Source of the DNA: a virus
Direction: 5' to 3' (one strand)
DNA: 64,000 nucleotides
IMG/VR virus record: IMGVR_UViG_3300035188_001379
Span: 62,001 to 126,000 of that record
Shown: positions 1 to 7,712 of the stretch, piece after piece
Position numbering within the stretch: position 1 is the stretch's first letter
Layout of the letters: each line of letters opens with the position of its first letter
Translations under genes and position numbers: made by a program
Notes under the pieces: generated by a model
The model's input: only the letters and a program-made list of their open reading frames with translations
The model's database searches: none
What the model was told of the DNA's origin: nothing

Positions 1-2
1 AG

Positions 3-266
3 AGCGAGGTAGTTACTGACAACAGTATTCGTAGAATGTACGAGCAGATTAACGAGTTTCGTGCAGCTAATTTTGCTAACGATACCGCAGTAGAAACTCA
101 GTTGAACGAGCTTGAGAAGCTGCTAGGAGGAACTAAAGATTTCTCTAAAGATAAAGAGGCTATGAGTGTACTAAAACAGCATCTTGCTAACGTTGTGGAA
201 GAAGCTAGGAACACTTCAGATGTGTCAGGCGTCAGCGGCCGGTATTTCCGTAATCTTGACGTATAA
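3..266 (+). CDS. Hypothetical protein, probably 5'-partial (possible AAA+ ATPase C-terminus)
   Basis: The frame is already open at the window edge. The first ATG is at 36 (76 aa), but the 11 codons before it are also open and look coding, so the true start is probably outside the window. The visible part is a charged, helical tail with no motif. The two genes at 559 and 1236 belong to DUF1257 and DUF2997, families often encoded next to an AAA+ ATPase, so this may be the C-terminus of such an ATPase; that is inference from neighbours only. The TAA stop shares one base with the next ATG (TAATG). Confidence 0.6.
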   Translation, partial: SEVVTDNSIRRMYEQINEFRAANFANDTAVETQLNELEKLLGGTKDFSKDKEAMSVLKQHLANVVEEARNTSDVSGVSGRYFRNLDV

Positions 267-562
267 TGTCTGAAGACTCTAGAGATCTACTGGACCCGCC
301 AAGGCACGACATGCTAATCGTAAGATTTCATGGCGATGACTTTGATGTGGTATTACCCTACTGCGAGGTTGCTAACGGAGACTTCAACTCTGTAACCGAA
401 GACAGTATTCACATCACTGTAAATAAAGATAGTAAGACAGAAGCTGTAGCCATGACTTACGCCTCATTTGCAGATGTGGTGGAAAAGACGTTCGATATAA
501 AAGAAGTCGTAGCTCTAGCAATTCAGCCTAAGGCAAGTTATAACACATTCAAAATACTATGA
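266..562 (+). CDS. Hypothetical acidic protein, 98 aa
   Basis: No family recognised. The protein is acidic with an even mix of predicted strands and helices, without cysteine clusters or membrane segments. It sits between the 5'-partial gene and the DUF1257-like gene and overlaps both by 1-4 bases, so it belongs to the same transcription unit. Confidence 0.75.
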   Translation: MSEDSRDLLDPPRHDMLIVRFHGDDFDVVLPYCEVANGDFNSVTEDSIHITVNKDSKTEAVAMTYASFADVVEKTFDIKEVVALAIQPKASYNTFKIL

Positions 563-951
563 GTCACAGCGTAAACATCAAAACACAGTTCAAAAACATC
601 CAAAACCTGCTAGGGCAGTTCACTCAAGCAGGCTGGGCTATCGAGCAAAACACAAAATGCCGCACATATCCTTCCGATCCTAGGCGTGACGAAGTGCATA
701 CGTATGTGGCTAAGAACCCTAAAAATACTGGGTATGACATAGGGATCGATATTGACTCAGAAGGTAACGCATACTTTGTGTGCGATTTCTTCGACAGCAG
801 TATTGAAAAACAGCTCGGCCAAAACTTGCAAAATATCAAGCAAGGGTATACATTGACCGAGATTCAGAGGCAGCTAGATGCAGAGAACTTTGCGTACTCT
901 GTAGAAGAGCTTGCAACTGGAGAGAAAGTCCTAACCGCATACAGAAACTAA
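559..951 (+). CDS. DUF1257 (Ycf35-like) family protein
   Basis: 130 aa. The N-terminus MSHSVNIKTQ, the central YDIGIDID followed by a hydrophobic strand, and a C-terminal part with YTLTEIQRQL match the layout of DUF1257/Ycf35 proteins as I know it (MSH..IKTQ, YDIG, a late Y-containing helix). Ycf35 proteins occur in plastids, cyanobacteria and scattered bacteria, frequently beside DUF2997 and an AAA+ ATPase; their biochemical role is not settled. A DUF2997-like gene lies at 1236, which supports the call. The gene starts inside the previous stop (ATGA). Confidence 0.65.
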   Translation: MSHSVNIKTQFKNIQNLLGQFTQAGWAIEQNTKCRTYPSDPRRDEVHTYVAKNPKNTGYDIGIDIDSEGNAYFVCDFFDSSIEKQLGQNLQNIKQGYTLTEIQRQLDAENFAYSVEELATGEKVLTAYRN

Positions 952-955
952 CATC

Positions 956-1243
956 ATGGAAATTGAAGACAACGGGTTCGAAATCATTAAGTCCAAAGTA
1001 GTCAAAAGCTTAAAAGACTTTTTGATCAAAGATACACTAGCTAAGACAGGTGAAACTCCTGTCGTTTGTGAGATGCACGTGCCTTATCACCAGGTCTCAG
1101 CTGATAAAGATGAGACTGGTACTGCACAGGCGGTAATTACCTATGTGGTAAACTACATCAAAGAAAGAAAGCACACAGTGCGTGTAAAGTTCCAGTATGA
1201 CGCCAAAGGCAAAGTAGATAGAAGCTCGCTTGTATATGTCTAA
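956..1243 (+). CDS. Hypothetical protein, 95 aa
   Basis: Lies between the DUF1257-like and DUF2997-like genes. The C-terminal half is strand-rich (ITYVVNYIKE, HTVRVKFQYD) and could be a small alpha/beta domain; no known motif is seen. Overlaps the next gene by 8 bases. Confidence 0.75.
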   Translation: MEIEDNGFEIIKSKVVKSLKDFLIKDTLAKTGETPVVCEMHVPYHQVSADKDETGTAQAVITYVVNYIKERKHTVRVKFQYDAKGKVDRSSLVYV

Positions 1244-1436
1244 AAAAATAGTATTTAAGGTAGGTAAAGACGGTAACGCACAGATTGAATCTGTGGAAGG
1301 CTTCGGCTTTACTTGTTTAGACGCTACTAAATTCCTCGAGCATGCCCTAGGAGCAGCCGATGAGAGCAGCAGACGGTTGACAGACGAATACAATCAGCCT
1401 CTGGACGTTTCTGAGGAGCAGCACCTGCGGCACTAG
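1236..1436 (+). CDS. DUF2997-like protein
   Basis: 66 aa. I chose the ATG at 1236, which overlaps the previous stop, over an in-frame TTG at 1230. The N-terminal strand KKIVFKVGKDGNAQIE followed by TCLDATKFLEHALG fits DUF2997 (KKI.. strand, then C.DATKFLE.ALG). DUF2997 and DUF1257 are repeatedly neighbours in bacterial and plastid-related genomes, so finding both within 700 bases makes each call stronger. Function unknown. Confidence 0.65.
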   Translation: MSKKIVFKVGKDGNAQIESVEGFGFTCLDATKFLEHALGAADESSRRLTDEYNQPLDVSEEQHLRH

Positions 1437-1438
1437 CC

Positions 1439-1690
1439 ATGCTCACGACGATATACATCGACAAGCATGGTGATATAGTAGGTCTTGCTGACGACGTTAT
1501 TGATAAACTTAGGCTAGGTACCAAAGATGTTAAGCGTGTTTCTAACGTGGAGTTTGATCACGCTCAACAGTTATGGGTAGCCACAGACCTTGAAGGCAGG
1601 GTCATAGCGTCAGATCCTATTCGTAGCCGTGTAATAGACCTAGAAAGAGAATATTTCAACAGCTCTATCGAGCTCTCTTTCTCTAAGTAA
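1439..1690 (+). CDS. Hypothetical protein, 83 aa
   Basis: Last gene before a rho-independent terminator at 1704. Short strand-rich N-terminus (LTTIYIDKHGDIVGLADD) and a charged middle; no recognised family. Two bases separate it from the DUF2997-like gene, so it closes that operon. Confidence 0.75.
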   Translation: MLTTIYIDKHGDIVGLADDVIDKLRLGTKDVKRVSNVEFDHAQQLWVATDLEGRVIASDPIRSRVIDLEREYFNSSIELSFSK

Positions 1691-1703
1691 TTCCCCCACA
1701 AAC

Positions 1704-1738
1704 AGCCTGGCTGGGTCCAATTCCCGGTCAGGCTTTTT
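1704..1738 (+). terminator. Rho-independent terminator
   Basis: A GC-rich stem, AGCCTGGCTGGG pairing with TTCCCGGTCAGGCT using G-T wobbles, is followed by a T-rich run (TTTTTATTTTA). It ends the DUF1257/DUF2997 operon; the next gene starts only a few bases downstream. Confidence 0.75.
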
Positions 1739-1743
1739 ATTTT

Positions 1744-2094
1744 ATGGAAAAAATACGTTTAGAGATACTTTTATTTGACCTTTTAAACCTAGGGCGTGTG
1801 AACATTGTTGAGCTGGTAAAAGACGGCGACATGTACTCGCTGTATGAAAATTATGGAGACAGAGAGTCTTCAGATTTGATTAATCACTGGGTAGAGTCTC
1901 ACAACAACCTAGAGGTTGCGCTAGCCAGATTCGAGGGGCTGGTAGCAGCACTACAAATGATAGGCTATAGGTTACCCAGCAATGGAGAAGAGTTGCAACT
2001 GCCAGGATACCGCACAAGCTATGCAGAAAAACAGCAGCTGCTTGAGAACTTGGCTATACACACTAACCCAGGGCATAGACTACTAGATGTATGA
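1744..2094 (+). CDS. Hypothetical protein, 116 aa
   Basis: First gene after the terminator. Largely helical (LLNLGRVNIVELVKDG near the N-terminus). No motif recognised. Its stop overlaps the ATG of the phosphatase-like gene (ATGTATGA). Confidence 0.75.
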   Translation: MEKIRLEILLFDLLNLGRVNIVELVKDGDMYSLYENYGDRESSDLINHWVESHNNLEVALARFEGLVAALQMIGYRLPSNGEELQLPGYRTSYAEKQQLLENLAIHTNPGHRLLDV

Positions 2095-2642
2095 TTGAAT
2101 CAGTTACAATTACTAATCTTGCTGAAGCAAAACACAGGCCGTTTCAAAAAGACTTGCAGCAGGATATATGGGTTACGGTGATAGACCCTGAGGATGAGCC
2201 CAAGATTAAAAAAATGCACACGCGGTTTGCCAAGATCAGCGTAAAACATCATTTCCAGTTTTTCAGAGACTGGAGTGACGAAGATTCTGAATCGTACATT
2301 CAGGAGAGACTTGAGACTGAGGGACCGCAAGAAAGGCATATCAATAGCATTATTAGCTTTTTAGATTTTTACACCACTGACAATGCAGCTCATCACCTGG
2401 GAGTTAATTGCTATGCAGGCATTAGCCGCAGTTCAGCGATAGGAGTTATCGCGTGGGTTATGCAAGGCAAGACCGCTGAAGAAGCGCTAGCTGAAGTTTT
2501 AAGAGTTAATCCTATATCTTGGCCTAATCTACGTATACTTAGGCTGGCGAGTGCTAGACTAGGTAAAAACATCATGACTCCAGTTCTTGACTGGAAAAAA
2601 CGACAAAGCGAAAGAGGAATTATAAATCCATTTGAACTATGA
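2091..2642 (+). CDS. Protein tyrosine / dual-specificity phosphatase-like protein
   Basis: 183 aa. The signature NCYAGISRSSA contains the Cys-X5-Arg phosphate-binding loop (Cys107, Arg113) of the cysteine-based phosphatase superfamily, followed by the usual helix (IGVIAWVMQGKTAEEALAEV). The conserved His before Cys is replaced by Asn, as in some divergent members. A general-acid Asp could come from the acidic stretch near residues 60-66, but this is not certain. The expected role is hydrolysis of phosphoester bonds on host or phage proteins or nucleotides. It is tightly overlapped with both neighbours. Confidence 0.7.
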   Translation: MIESVTITNLAEAKHRPFQKDLQQDIWVTVIDPEDEPKIKKMHTRFAKISVKHHFQFFRDWSDEDSESYIQERLETEGPQERHINSIISFLDFYTTDNAAHHLGVNCYAGISRSSAIGVIAWVMQGKTAEEALAEVLRVNPISWPNLRILRLASARLGKNIMTPVLDWKKRQSERGIINPFEL

Positions 2643-2959
2643 ACGCAAAAGAAGAGCTGCTCATGACGTTGCAGCAGACAGACAATCTCAATAACGTCAA
2701 ATGTGTCTATATCTATAAAGAGACGGACTTTTACAACATAAGCAATATTGCTGTGTTGAAGTTGGGCTACTCAGAGGAAGATTGGCAAAAATTCCTTGAA
2801 GCCCTTGATTTTACCTACGACCACGGCTATGGCTCTCAAGAGCTGTTCGGTAACGTGTGGTTCAAGGACGGCTCATGGCTGTCTCGAGCAGAATATGACG
2901 GCTCTGAGTGGTGGAATCACTCCACATGCCCAGAGATTCCTGAAGAATGCCTCCAGTAA
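2639..2959 (+). CDS. Conserved phage hypothetical protein, 106 aa
   Basis: The C-terminal part reads as a Trp/Tyr-rich block (FGNVWFKDGSWLSRAEYDG then SEWWNH and PEIP) that I recognise as recurrent in phage hypothetical proteins; the family has no known function. It starts inside the phosphatase stop codon (ATGA). Confidence 0.75.
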   Translation: MNAKEELLMTLQQTDNLNNVKCVYIYKETDFYNISNIAVLKLGYSEEDWQKFLEALDFTYDHGYGSQELFGNVWFKDGSWLSRAEYDGSEWWNHSTCPEIPEECLQ

Positions 2960-2977
2960 TCGTTAAGTATTTGAGCT

Positions 2978-3637
2978 ATGGAAAACTACTCAAAAGCAGA
3001 AAAGCTAAGGGTGGCGACAACCGCTCGCTGGAATGATCCCACGCAAAGAGCGCGCATGGTGGACGGAATTAATAAACCTGAGGTAGCTGAAAAGCGTAGT
3101 AAAAGCATGAAAGCTTGCTGGGCCGACCCACAGAAACGAGAAGCTTGGCTTGCAAAGAATGTTTTTCATACACATGCGCCTGAAACACTAGCTAAAATCA
3201 AGGCATCGTTCTCAACAGAGGAAGTAAAGCAGAAGTTTCGAGAAAACGGCAGAAGGATGGCGAATAAGCCAGAATTTAAAGCTTACGCGTTGAAAGGGGC
3301 CAAGAGCCCAAAGAAGGGAGAAAAAACAAAGCGCAATAGTGAAAAGCATCCGAGGGCTGCACATGTTGTGCTGAGGGACCCTAGCGGTAGAGTTTGGCAT
3401 GTTAGAAATATACTTAAGTTTGTCAGAGAAAATGAGCATTTGTTTGCTCCTGAAGACGTAGCATGGACAGGTCCATACTTATCTCAATGCAGGATAGCTA
3501 AACAACTTAGTAATTTGTGGAGTAAAAAACCGCAAACAACAGTCAAAGGTTGGACCTTGGTAAGCAAAATTGAAAAGGTTTACAACAACGGAGAAGACTT
3601 AATTGAAAGACAACAATATGACATTTATAGCATTTAG
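2978..3637 (+). CDS. NUMOD3-type DNA-binding protein (homing-endonuclease relative without nuclease)
   Basis: 219 aa, strongly basic. The first 110 residues hold at least three short repeats of the NUMOD3 kind (a Lys/Arg-rich helix with a W.DP or NKPE turn: TARWNDPTQ, ACWADPQKR, NKPEVAEK, NKPEFKAY). Residues about 127-150 (RDPSGRVWHVRNILKFV) resemble the P-G-V-N-F segment that follows NUMOD3 repeats in phage homing endonucleases. No HNH or GIY-YIG catalytic motif is visible. It may be a degenerate homing endonuclease or a stand-alone DNA-binding protein. Its end overlaps the SbcD-like nuclease start by 20 bases. Confidence 0.6.
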   Translation: MENYSKAEKLRVATTARWNDPTQRARMVDGINKPEVAEKRSKSMKACWADPQKREAWLAKNVFHTHAPETLAKIKASFSTEEVKQKFRENGRRMANKPEFKAYALKGAKSPKKGEKTKRNSEKHPRAAHVVLRDPSGRVWHVRNILKFVRENEHLFAPEDVAWTGPYLSQCRIAKQLSNLWSKKPQTTVKGWTLVSKIEKVYNNGEDLIERQQYDIYSI

Positions 3638-4721
3638 CGACCAGCATCTCGAAAAGAAATTGTTCAATATTCCTGAGCTTGAGCAGGACCTCAGGGACCT
3701 GTTCGAGATGGTTATTGATAAAGCCCTAGAGCTTAAAGTTGATTACCTTGTTAGCGTGGGTGACCTGTTTGACCACAATAAACCCAGCAGCGATACAATT
3801 AACTTTGTAACTAAACAACTCAAACGCCTAGAAGGTGTTACAATTCCTGTCGCATTGGCTGGAGACCATAGCAAGCCCATCAATGGGTCTACATGGGAGA
3901 CAGTATGCGGTTTTAAACCGATCAATGACGTGCCTGAGTTTGTGGGTGTCGATTATAGCGACAATCCTAGCGATATAATCACGCTAATTAACCACGAATT
4001 GAACAAGAAACCAAAAGACTCTGTTTTGTGTTTATTTATGCACCAGCAGATTCCTGAGCTCTGGCCGTTCTGTGAAGAGAAAAAAACCGTAAGCCTTAAA
4101 GATTTAGATTTCTCTAATCAGTGCGCTAGCCTTCGTGGAATATTTCTAGGAGACATCCATATCAGAAGGCAAGCACGCTTTCATAGCCCTGATTGTGAGA
4201 AAGAATTATTTATCGGCTATTGCGGTAGCCTTGGCGTAACTGCGACCAACGAAACAGAGAAGGAAGGCTTGTACTATTTCGATGGCGAAAAGCTAAGAAA
4301 TATTTCATACGACCTGCCGAGGCAGTACATTGTTGTTGATGTATTTCCTGATAATCTTGAAGAAATAACTCAGTCTGCGAGATACGCTGCATATAAGCTA
4401 GGACCAAACCGTCCTGTGTTTGTTGTAAAGTTACATGACGGTGTAGATGTCGGAAATAAGCTTAATTTCTTATATGATATAGGCTTTGTACGCACAAGCA
4501 GAGTTAAGAAAACCGAAGAAGGAGCGGAAGAAATGATAAATATCCGCTCAGAGCTAAAAACAGCAGATCGTATTAGCGGCGTTTTAAAAGATCTCACGCA
4601 TAACATTGAGTATGGTGATGTTGTGTATGACCTAGCCTACCGACTGCTGACTTCCGCTGAAACTAAAACAATCCTAGATCATTTCAAAGCAAATATCTAT
4701 GAGCCTAGACAAAGCAATTAA
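3618..4721 (+). CDS. sbcD: SbcD/Mre11-like exonuclease subunit (T4 gp47-like)
   Basis: About 367 aa; ATG at 3618 preferred over TTG at 3603. Calcineurin-like phosphoesterase motifs appear in order: FSDQHLEKK (D-x-H), VGDLFDH (G-D), AGDHSKP (in place of GNHE), LFMHQQ and GDIHIRR. This is the nuclease partner of the SbcC-like ATPase at 10174. The SbcCD/gp46-gp47 complex resects DNA ends for recombination-dependent replication. The GNH-to-GDH change in the third motif is seen in some Mre11-like proteins. The two subunits are separated by about 5.5 kb of small genes here, whereas they are often adjacent. Confidence 0.85.
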   Translation: MTFIAFSDQHLEKKLFNIPELEQDLRDLFEMVIDKALELKVDYLVSVGDLFDHNKPSSDTINFVTKQLKRLEGVTIPVALAGDHSKPINGSTWETVCGFKPINDVPEFVGVDYSDNPSDIITLINHELNKKPKDSVLCLFMHQQIPELWPFCEEKKTVSLKDLDFSNQCASLRGIFLGDIHIRRQARFHSPDCEKELFIGYCGSLGVTATNETEKEGLYYFDGEKLRNISYDLPRQYIVVDVFPDNLEEITQSARYAAYKLGPNRPVFVVKLHDGVDVGNKLNFLYDIGFVRTSRVKKTEEGAEEMINIRSELKTADRISGVLKDLTHNIEYGDVVYDLAYRLLTSAETKTILDHFKANIYEPRQSN

Positions 4722-4914
4722 CCATGGAAAAGAATATCGTAAGCCTTACTATGGCAGCAGTAGGCATGACCCTACTTGTCGTCCGCATGGAGGGTGCCCA
4801 CACTGCACCAACAACAGAGCCCATAAAAATAGAGCTAGAGCGGCTGGAGCCAGAGAGGAATCCTTATATTGGGAAACCGAAGAGTCTAAACAACGTAGCC
4901 AAGAAACCGATTAA
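4699..4914 (+). CDS. Conserved small phage zinc-binding protein (CRPHGGCPHC type)
   Basis: 71 aa. The block HGKEYRKPYYGS followed by CRPHGGCPHC and NNRAHKNRA is a compact Cys/His cluster common in small phage proteins of unknown function. This frame overlaps the previous gene by 23 bases. A second frame (4724-4948) is also open, but this one has the recognisable family pattern and is preferred. Confidence 0.7.
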   Translation: MSLDKAINHGKEYRKPYYGSSRHDPTCRPHGGCPHCTNNRAHKNRARAAGAREESLYWETEESKQRSQETD

Positions 4915-4964
4915 ATCTAACAGCTTGCACCTCATCGTGCAGTGCTAGAAATCCAAAAATAAAA

Positions 4965-5234
4965 ATGAAAACACTAGCAGTATTTTCGATCGCTGCGCTA
5001 GGGCTTATGCCTATAGCAGCTAAATTTGTAAATAAACCTAAAAAAGAGTATGTCGCTCATTTTGAAATTGAGTTCGAGGTACCTGCAGAGCAGCCTCTAG
5101 CTGCACTTCAGGAAGAAACCACAGCGCTGTTTGGTCGTCATTGCGTCGACTGTAGCGCAGGTATGTACTCTATGCGAGAGGATGGATTAAAACGCTGTTC
5201 TGCTTGTGGCAACGCTGATCCAGAACAACGATAG
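4965..5234 (+). CDS. Small membrane-anchored zinc-ribbon protein
   Basis: 89 aa. An N-terminal hydrophobic stretch (LAVFSIAALGLMPIAA) looks like a signal peptide or membrane anchor, and the C-terminus holds two CxxC pairs (CVDCSAGM, CSACGNAD) typical of a zinc ribbon. No named family recognised. Confidence 0.65.
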   Translation: MKTLAVFSIAALGLMPIAAKFVNKPKKEYVAHFEIEFEVPAEQPLAALQEETTALFGRHCVDCSAGMYSMREDGLKRCSACGNADPEQR

Positions 5235-5237
5235 CGT

Positions 5238-5438
5238 ATGGCTATATTGAGCAAAAAAGGAGTCACTCCGAACATGGAGTTCAAATGTAGTGATTGTGGA
5301 GACACCACTACTGGAAAAGATGTACTGGAAGGCGCTTACCTACATATCGTTGAAATAAATCCAGTAAACCGTATGGAGTCCTTGTTCAGATGCGAGTGCT
5401 GTCACGAAGACAGATACGAAGACTGTAACTGTGAATGA
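5238..5438 (+). CDS. Small zinc-finger protein
   Basis: 66 aa with CSDCGD near residue 17 and CECC followed by CNCE at the C-terminus, so probably metal binding. It follows another small zinc-ribbon gene after three bases. Function unknown. Confidence 0.65.
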   Translation: MAILSKKGVTPNMEFKCSDCGDTTTGKDVLEGAYLHIVEINPVNRMESLFRCECCHEDRYEDCNCE

Positions 5439-5707
5439 CTATGTGTGTTCATGTATATAATAAAGACACCAAGTCTTACGCAGGCACTCCCTACGAGTTT
5501 GCAGACATGCTGAATATACCTATTAGTGCATTGCCTGTAGACAACGCGTATAACCAACTGATTCCTGAAAATTGCTTGTGTCAGGTAGATATTGAAAAAG
5601 CATGTAAGTTGGCTGGTTACAACTACACAGAAAACTCAGACTTTGAGCCTGTGATTTCCAAGAAAACCCAAGAAGAAATCCTAAAATCAATCAGAACGTC
5701 GAAATGA
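5435..5707 (+). CDS. Hypothetical protein, 90 aa
   Basis: Starts at the ATG that overlaps the previous stop (GAATGACT). Contains a helix-turn segment (YEFADMLNIPISALP) that could be a small DNA- or protein-binding helix pair, but no convincing motif. Confidence 0.7.
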   Translation: MTMCVHVYNKDTKSYAGTPYEFADMLNIPISALPVDNAYNQLIPENCLCQVDIEKACKLAGYNYTENSDFEPVISKKTQEEILKSIRTSK

Positions 5708-6081
5708 ATACGAAAGAAGAATGTCTTGCTTTCCTAGATAAAATAGAGGAAGAGATCAACAACCATACATGGGAGCCTCAAGCCGACGAGTGCGATGAGT
5801 TAATACCCCACCAGGACTTTTTAACAGTCTTAGCCGATTTCAATATCCCTGCTCCTAGTTATGTAGATCGTGATGGAGTCTATCTTCCCGAAGGTTGGCT
5901 ATCTTCACATGATCCAGAAACTTCAGAAGACTACAAACAGGTAGCTGAAAAGTATTTTGAAATTTACACAACTCTACGTGAAGAAGTTTCTAAAGAGCTT
6001 GAAGCTTTTCGTATAGAGGCAGAACGAGATGAACGTGACGCTCATGCTGAGTTTTATAGGCTTGTAGGCTGGAGGAAATAA
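5704..6081 (+). CDS. Hypothetical acidic protein, 125 aa
   Basis: Acidic, helical and likely coiled coil in the last 50 residues (EEVSKELEAFRIEAERDERD). No family recognised. Overlaps the preceding gene by four bases. Confidence 0.7.
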   Translation: MNTKEECLAFLDKIEEEINNHTWEPQADECDELIPHQDFLTVLADFNIPAPSYVDRDGVYLPEGWLSSHDPETSEDYKQVAEKYFEIYTTLREEVSKELEAFRIEAERDERDAHAEFYRLVGWRK

Positions 6082-6082
6082 T

Positions 6083-6280
6083 ATGTACGTAATTGAATCT
6101 CAATCAGGAGTGAACGCATTTAAAACATGCACACTAGGTACAGGCAAGACTGAGGCAGAAGCATGGCTGGATGCATTAGGTCCAAAGCCTTGGTCGGATT
6201 ACACGAAAAAAGTGAAAAAGAACTATAGCTGTAGAAAGCTTGAAGAAGGCGAAGAGCCATCTCATAGCTACGAAGACTAA
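6083..6280 (+). CDS. Hypothetical protein, 65 aa
   Basis: Short alpha/beta protein with KTEAEAWLDALGPKPW in the middle. It is one of the few genes here with a good Shine-Dalgarno-like sequence (GGAGG 8 bases before ATG), although those bases lie inside the previous gene. Function unknown. Confidence 0.65.
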   Translation: MYVIESQSGVNAFKTCTLGTGKTEAEAWLDALGPKPWSDYTKKVKKNYSCRKLEEGEEPSHSYED

Positions 6281-6281
6281 T

Positions 6282-6554
6282 ATGCTTACCGAACCTGTTA
6301 CGAAAAAATCTTTAATCGTACAGTGCAAAAAGCCGAAAGCTGTTAAGTGGCGAGACTATATGGTGTGTCGCGACAGCATGGACGCGGTACAGATCATGGA
6401 TCAGATATACCAAAGCGGATATCCCGAGCTCCACACCTATAACATACGACTGATCAGTAGGTATGTTGTCGAGCAGCCATTGAACATACATACAGACGAT
6501 GTGTGCGCACATGCAGACATGCTGGGTATACCTGAAAATTGCAACGGCCGCTGA
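6282..6554 (+). CDS. WRDYM-family small protein, copy 1
   Basis: 90 aa; ATG at 6282 chosen because it follows the previous stop directly. The segment VKWRDYMVCRDSMDAVQIM and the following Tyr/Arg-rich strand are repeated in the next gene (EWRDYMYFNDHDRAMSQY), so the two are tandem paralogs. No known family. Confidence 0.65.
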   Translation: MLTEPVTKKSLIVQCKKPKAVKWRDYMVCRDSMDAVQIMDQIYQSGYPELHTYNIRLISRYVVEQPLNIHTDDVCAHADMLGIPENCNGR

Positions 6555-6556
6555 AA

Positions 6557-6799
6557 ATGCTACGAAATAAAGGTATGAATATTCAAGCGGAAACCATATA
6601 CGCACTACAAAGAAAGCATAGGCGTAAAAACAGCGAGTGGAGGGACTATATGTACTTTAACGATCACGATCGTGCAATGTCTCAGTATCATGACATGCTA
6701 GCCCGCCCTATACATCACGACTTGCAAAGCTACCCAAAGCTAAGAGTCATATTTAAAGAAGTTAGAGAGTTGCAATTAATTTCAAATGATCAGGAATAA
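6557..6799 (+). CDS. WRDYM-family small protein, copy 2
   Basis: 80 aa; start at ATG 6557, two bases after the previous stop. It shares the WRDYM helix and the downstream strand with the gene at 6282 and is probably a tandem duplicate that has diverged. Overlaps the UvdE-like gene by 14 bases. Confidence 0.65.
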   Translation: MLRNKGMNIQAETIYALQRKHRRKNSEWRDYMYFNDHDRAMSQYHDMLARPIHHDLQSYPKLRVIFKEVRELQLISNDQE

Positions 6800-7712
6800 A
6801 GGTGTGTGTTGTATCGTACTTGCATTGGAGGAAAATGACCCTCCACTCAAGTTCAGAACAATGACCTATAAACGCTTCAGCTCTTTGCACAGGGATGAAG
6901 CGTTGACTAAGCTTGGAGATGTCATCTTAAACAATCTCCTAGTTACAGAGAAAGCCATCGAATACTGCGGTATTCACAGGCACAACTACAGGTTGAGTAG
7001 TGATATATTTCCGCTGATGACCTATGATAAGGCACACATCTCATTTAGTGAGCTGCCTCAGGTAGATGAGATATTTCAAAGTATGGACAGCATCAAGATG
7101 ACTAGGCTGTACCATAATGTTAGATTGAGCAGTCATCCCGATCAGTTCAATGTTTTGGCTAGTCCTAACTCTGATGCGGTGGACCGCACTATACGTGAAC
7201 TAGAGTTTCAAGGTAAGTTCATGACATGGATAGGATGCTCTCTAGATTACAACTCGCCGATAAACATTCATGTCAACCGAAGCGCTCAGTCTGATGATGC
7301 TCGCAAGAGTGTGAGAGATTTGTTCTACAAGAACTTTGAAAGACTGTCAGACAATGTCAAAAAGCGTTTAGTGCTAGAGAACGACGACAAAGCTGCAGGA
7401 TGGACAGTTGCAGAATTGTTTGATTATTTCGATAGGCCTGAAATACCAATAACATTCGATTATTTACATCATAAATGTCACCCAGGGGCAGGGTATTTCG
7501 CACAGGAAGCGCAGGCTTTTCTATTAGCTCACGATACCTGGAGAGCTAGAGCACACATTACTCCATTGTTTCATTATAGCGAAAGCATTCCTGGAAATAA
7601 AAATCCTAGGAAGCATAGCGATTATGCAACAACACTACCTGACACCTACGGACAAACAATTGACTTGGACTTCGAATTCAAAATGAAGGAGAAATCTTTT
7701 CAAAACTTATGA
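6786..7712 (+). CDS. uvsE: UV damage endonuclease (UvdE/UvsE family)
   Basis: 308 aa, the normal length for UvdE. Diagnostic TIM-barrel segments are visible: GVCCIVLALEE at the N-terminus, RLSSDIFPLMTY, RLSSHPDQFNVLAS, INIHVN, LVLENDD and FDYLHH, which carry the metal-binding His, Glu and Asp residues of this family. UvdE nicks DNA 5' of pyrimidine dimers and some other lesions, starting excision repair. Its place among early genes fits repair of phage DNA after light exposure. Confidence 0.88.
   Translation: MIRNKGVCCIVLALEENDPPLKFRTMTYKRFSSLHRDEALTKLGDVILNNLLVTEKAIEYCGIHRHNYRLSSDIFPLMTYDKAHISFSELPQVDEIFQSMDSIKMTRLYHNVRLSSHPDQFNVLASPNSDAVDRTIRELEFQGKFMTWIGCSLDYNSPINIHVNRSAQSDDARKSVRDLFYKNFERLSDNVKKRLVLENDDKAAGWTVAELFDYFDRPEIPITFDYLHHKCHPGAGYFAQEAQAFLLAHDTWRARAHITPLFHYSESIPGNKNPRKHSDYATTLPDTYGQTIDLDFEFKMKEKSFQNL

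Noticed and set aside
4724-4948. 74-codon frame (plus strand) overlapping the CRPHGGCPHC gene
   Set aside because: The other frame (4699-4914) has a recognisable conserved Cys/His pattern; two proteins in fully overlapping frames are unlikely.
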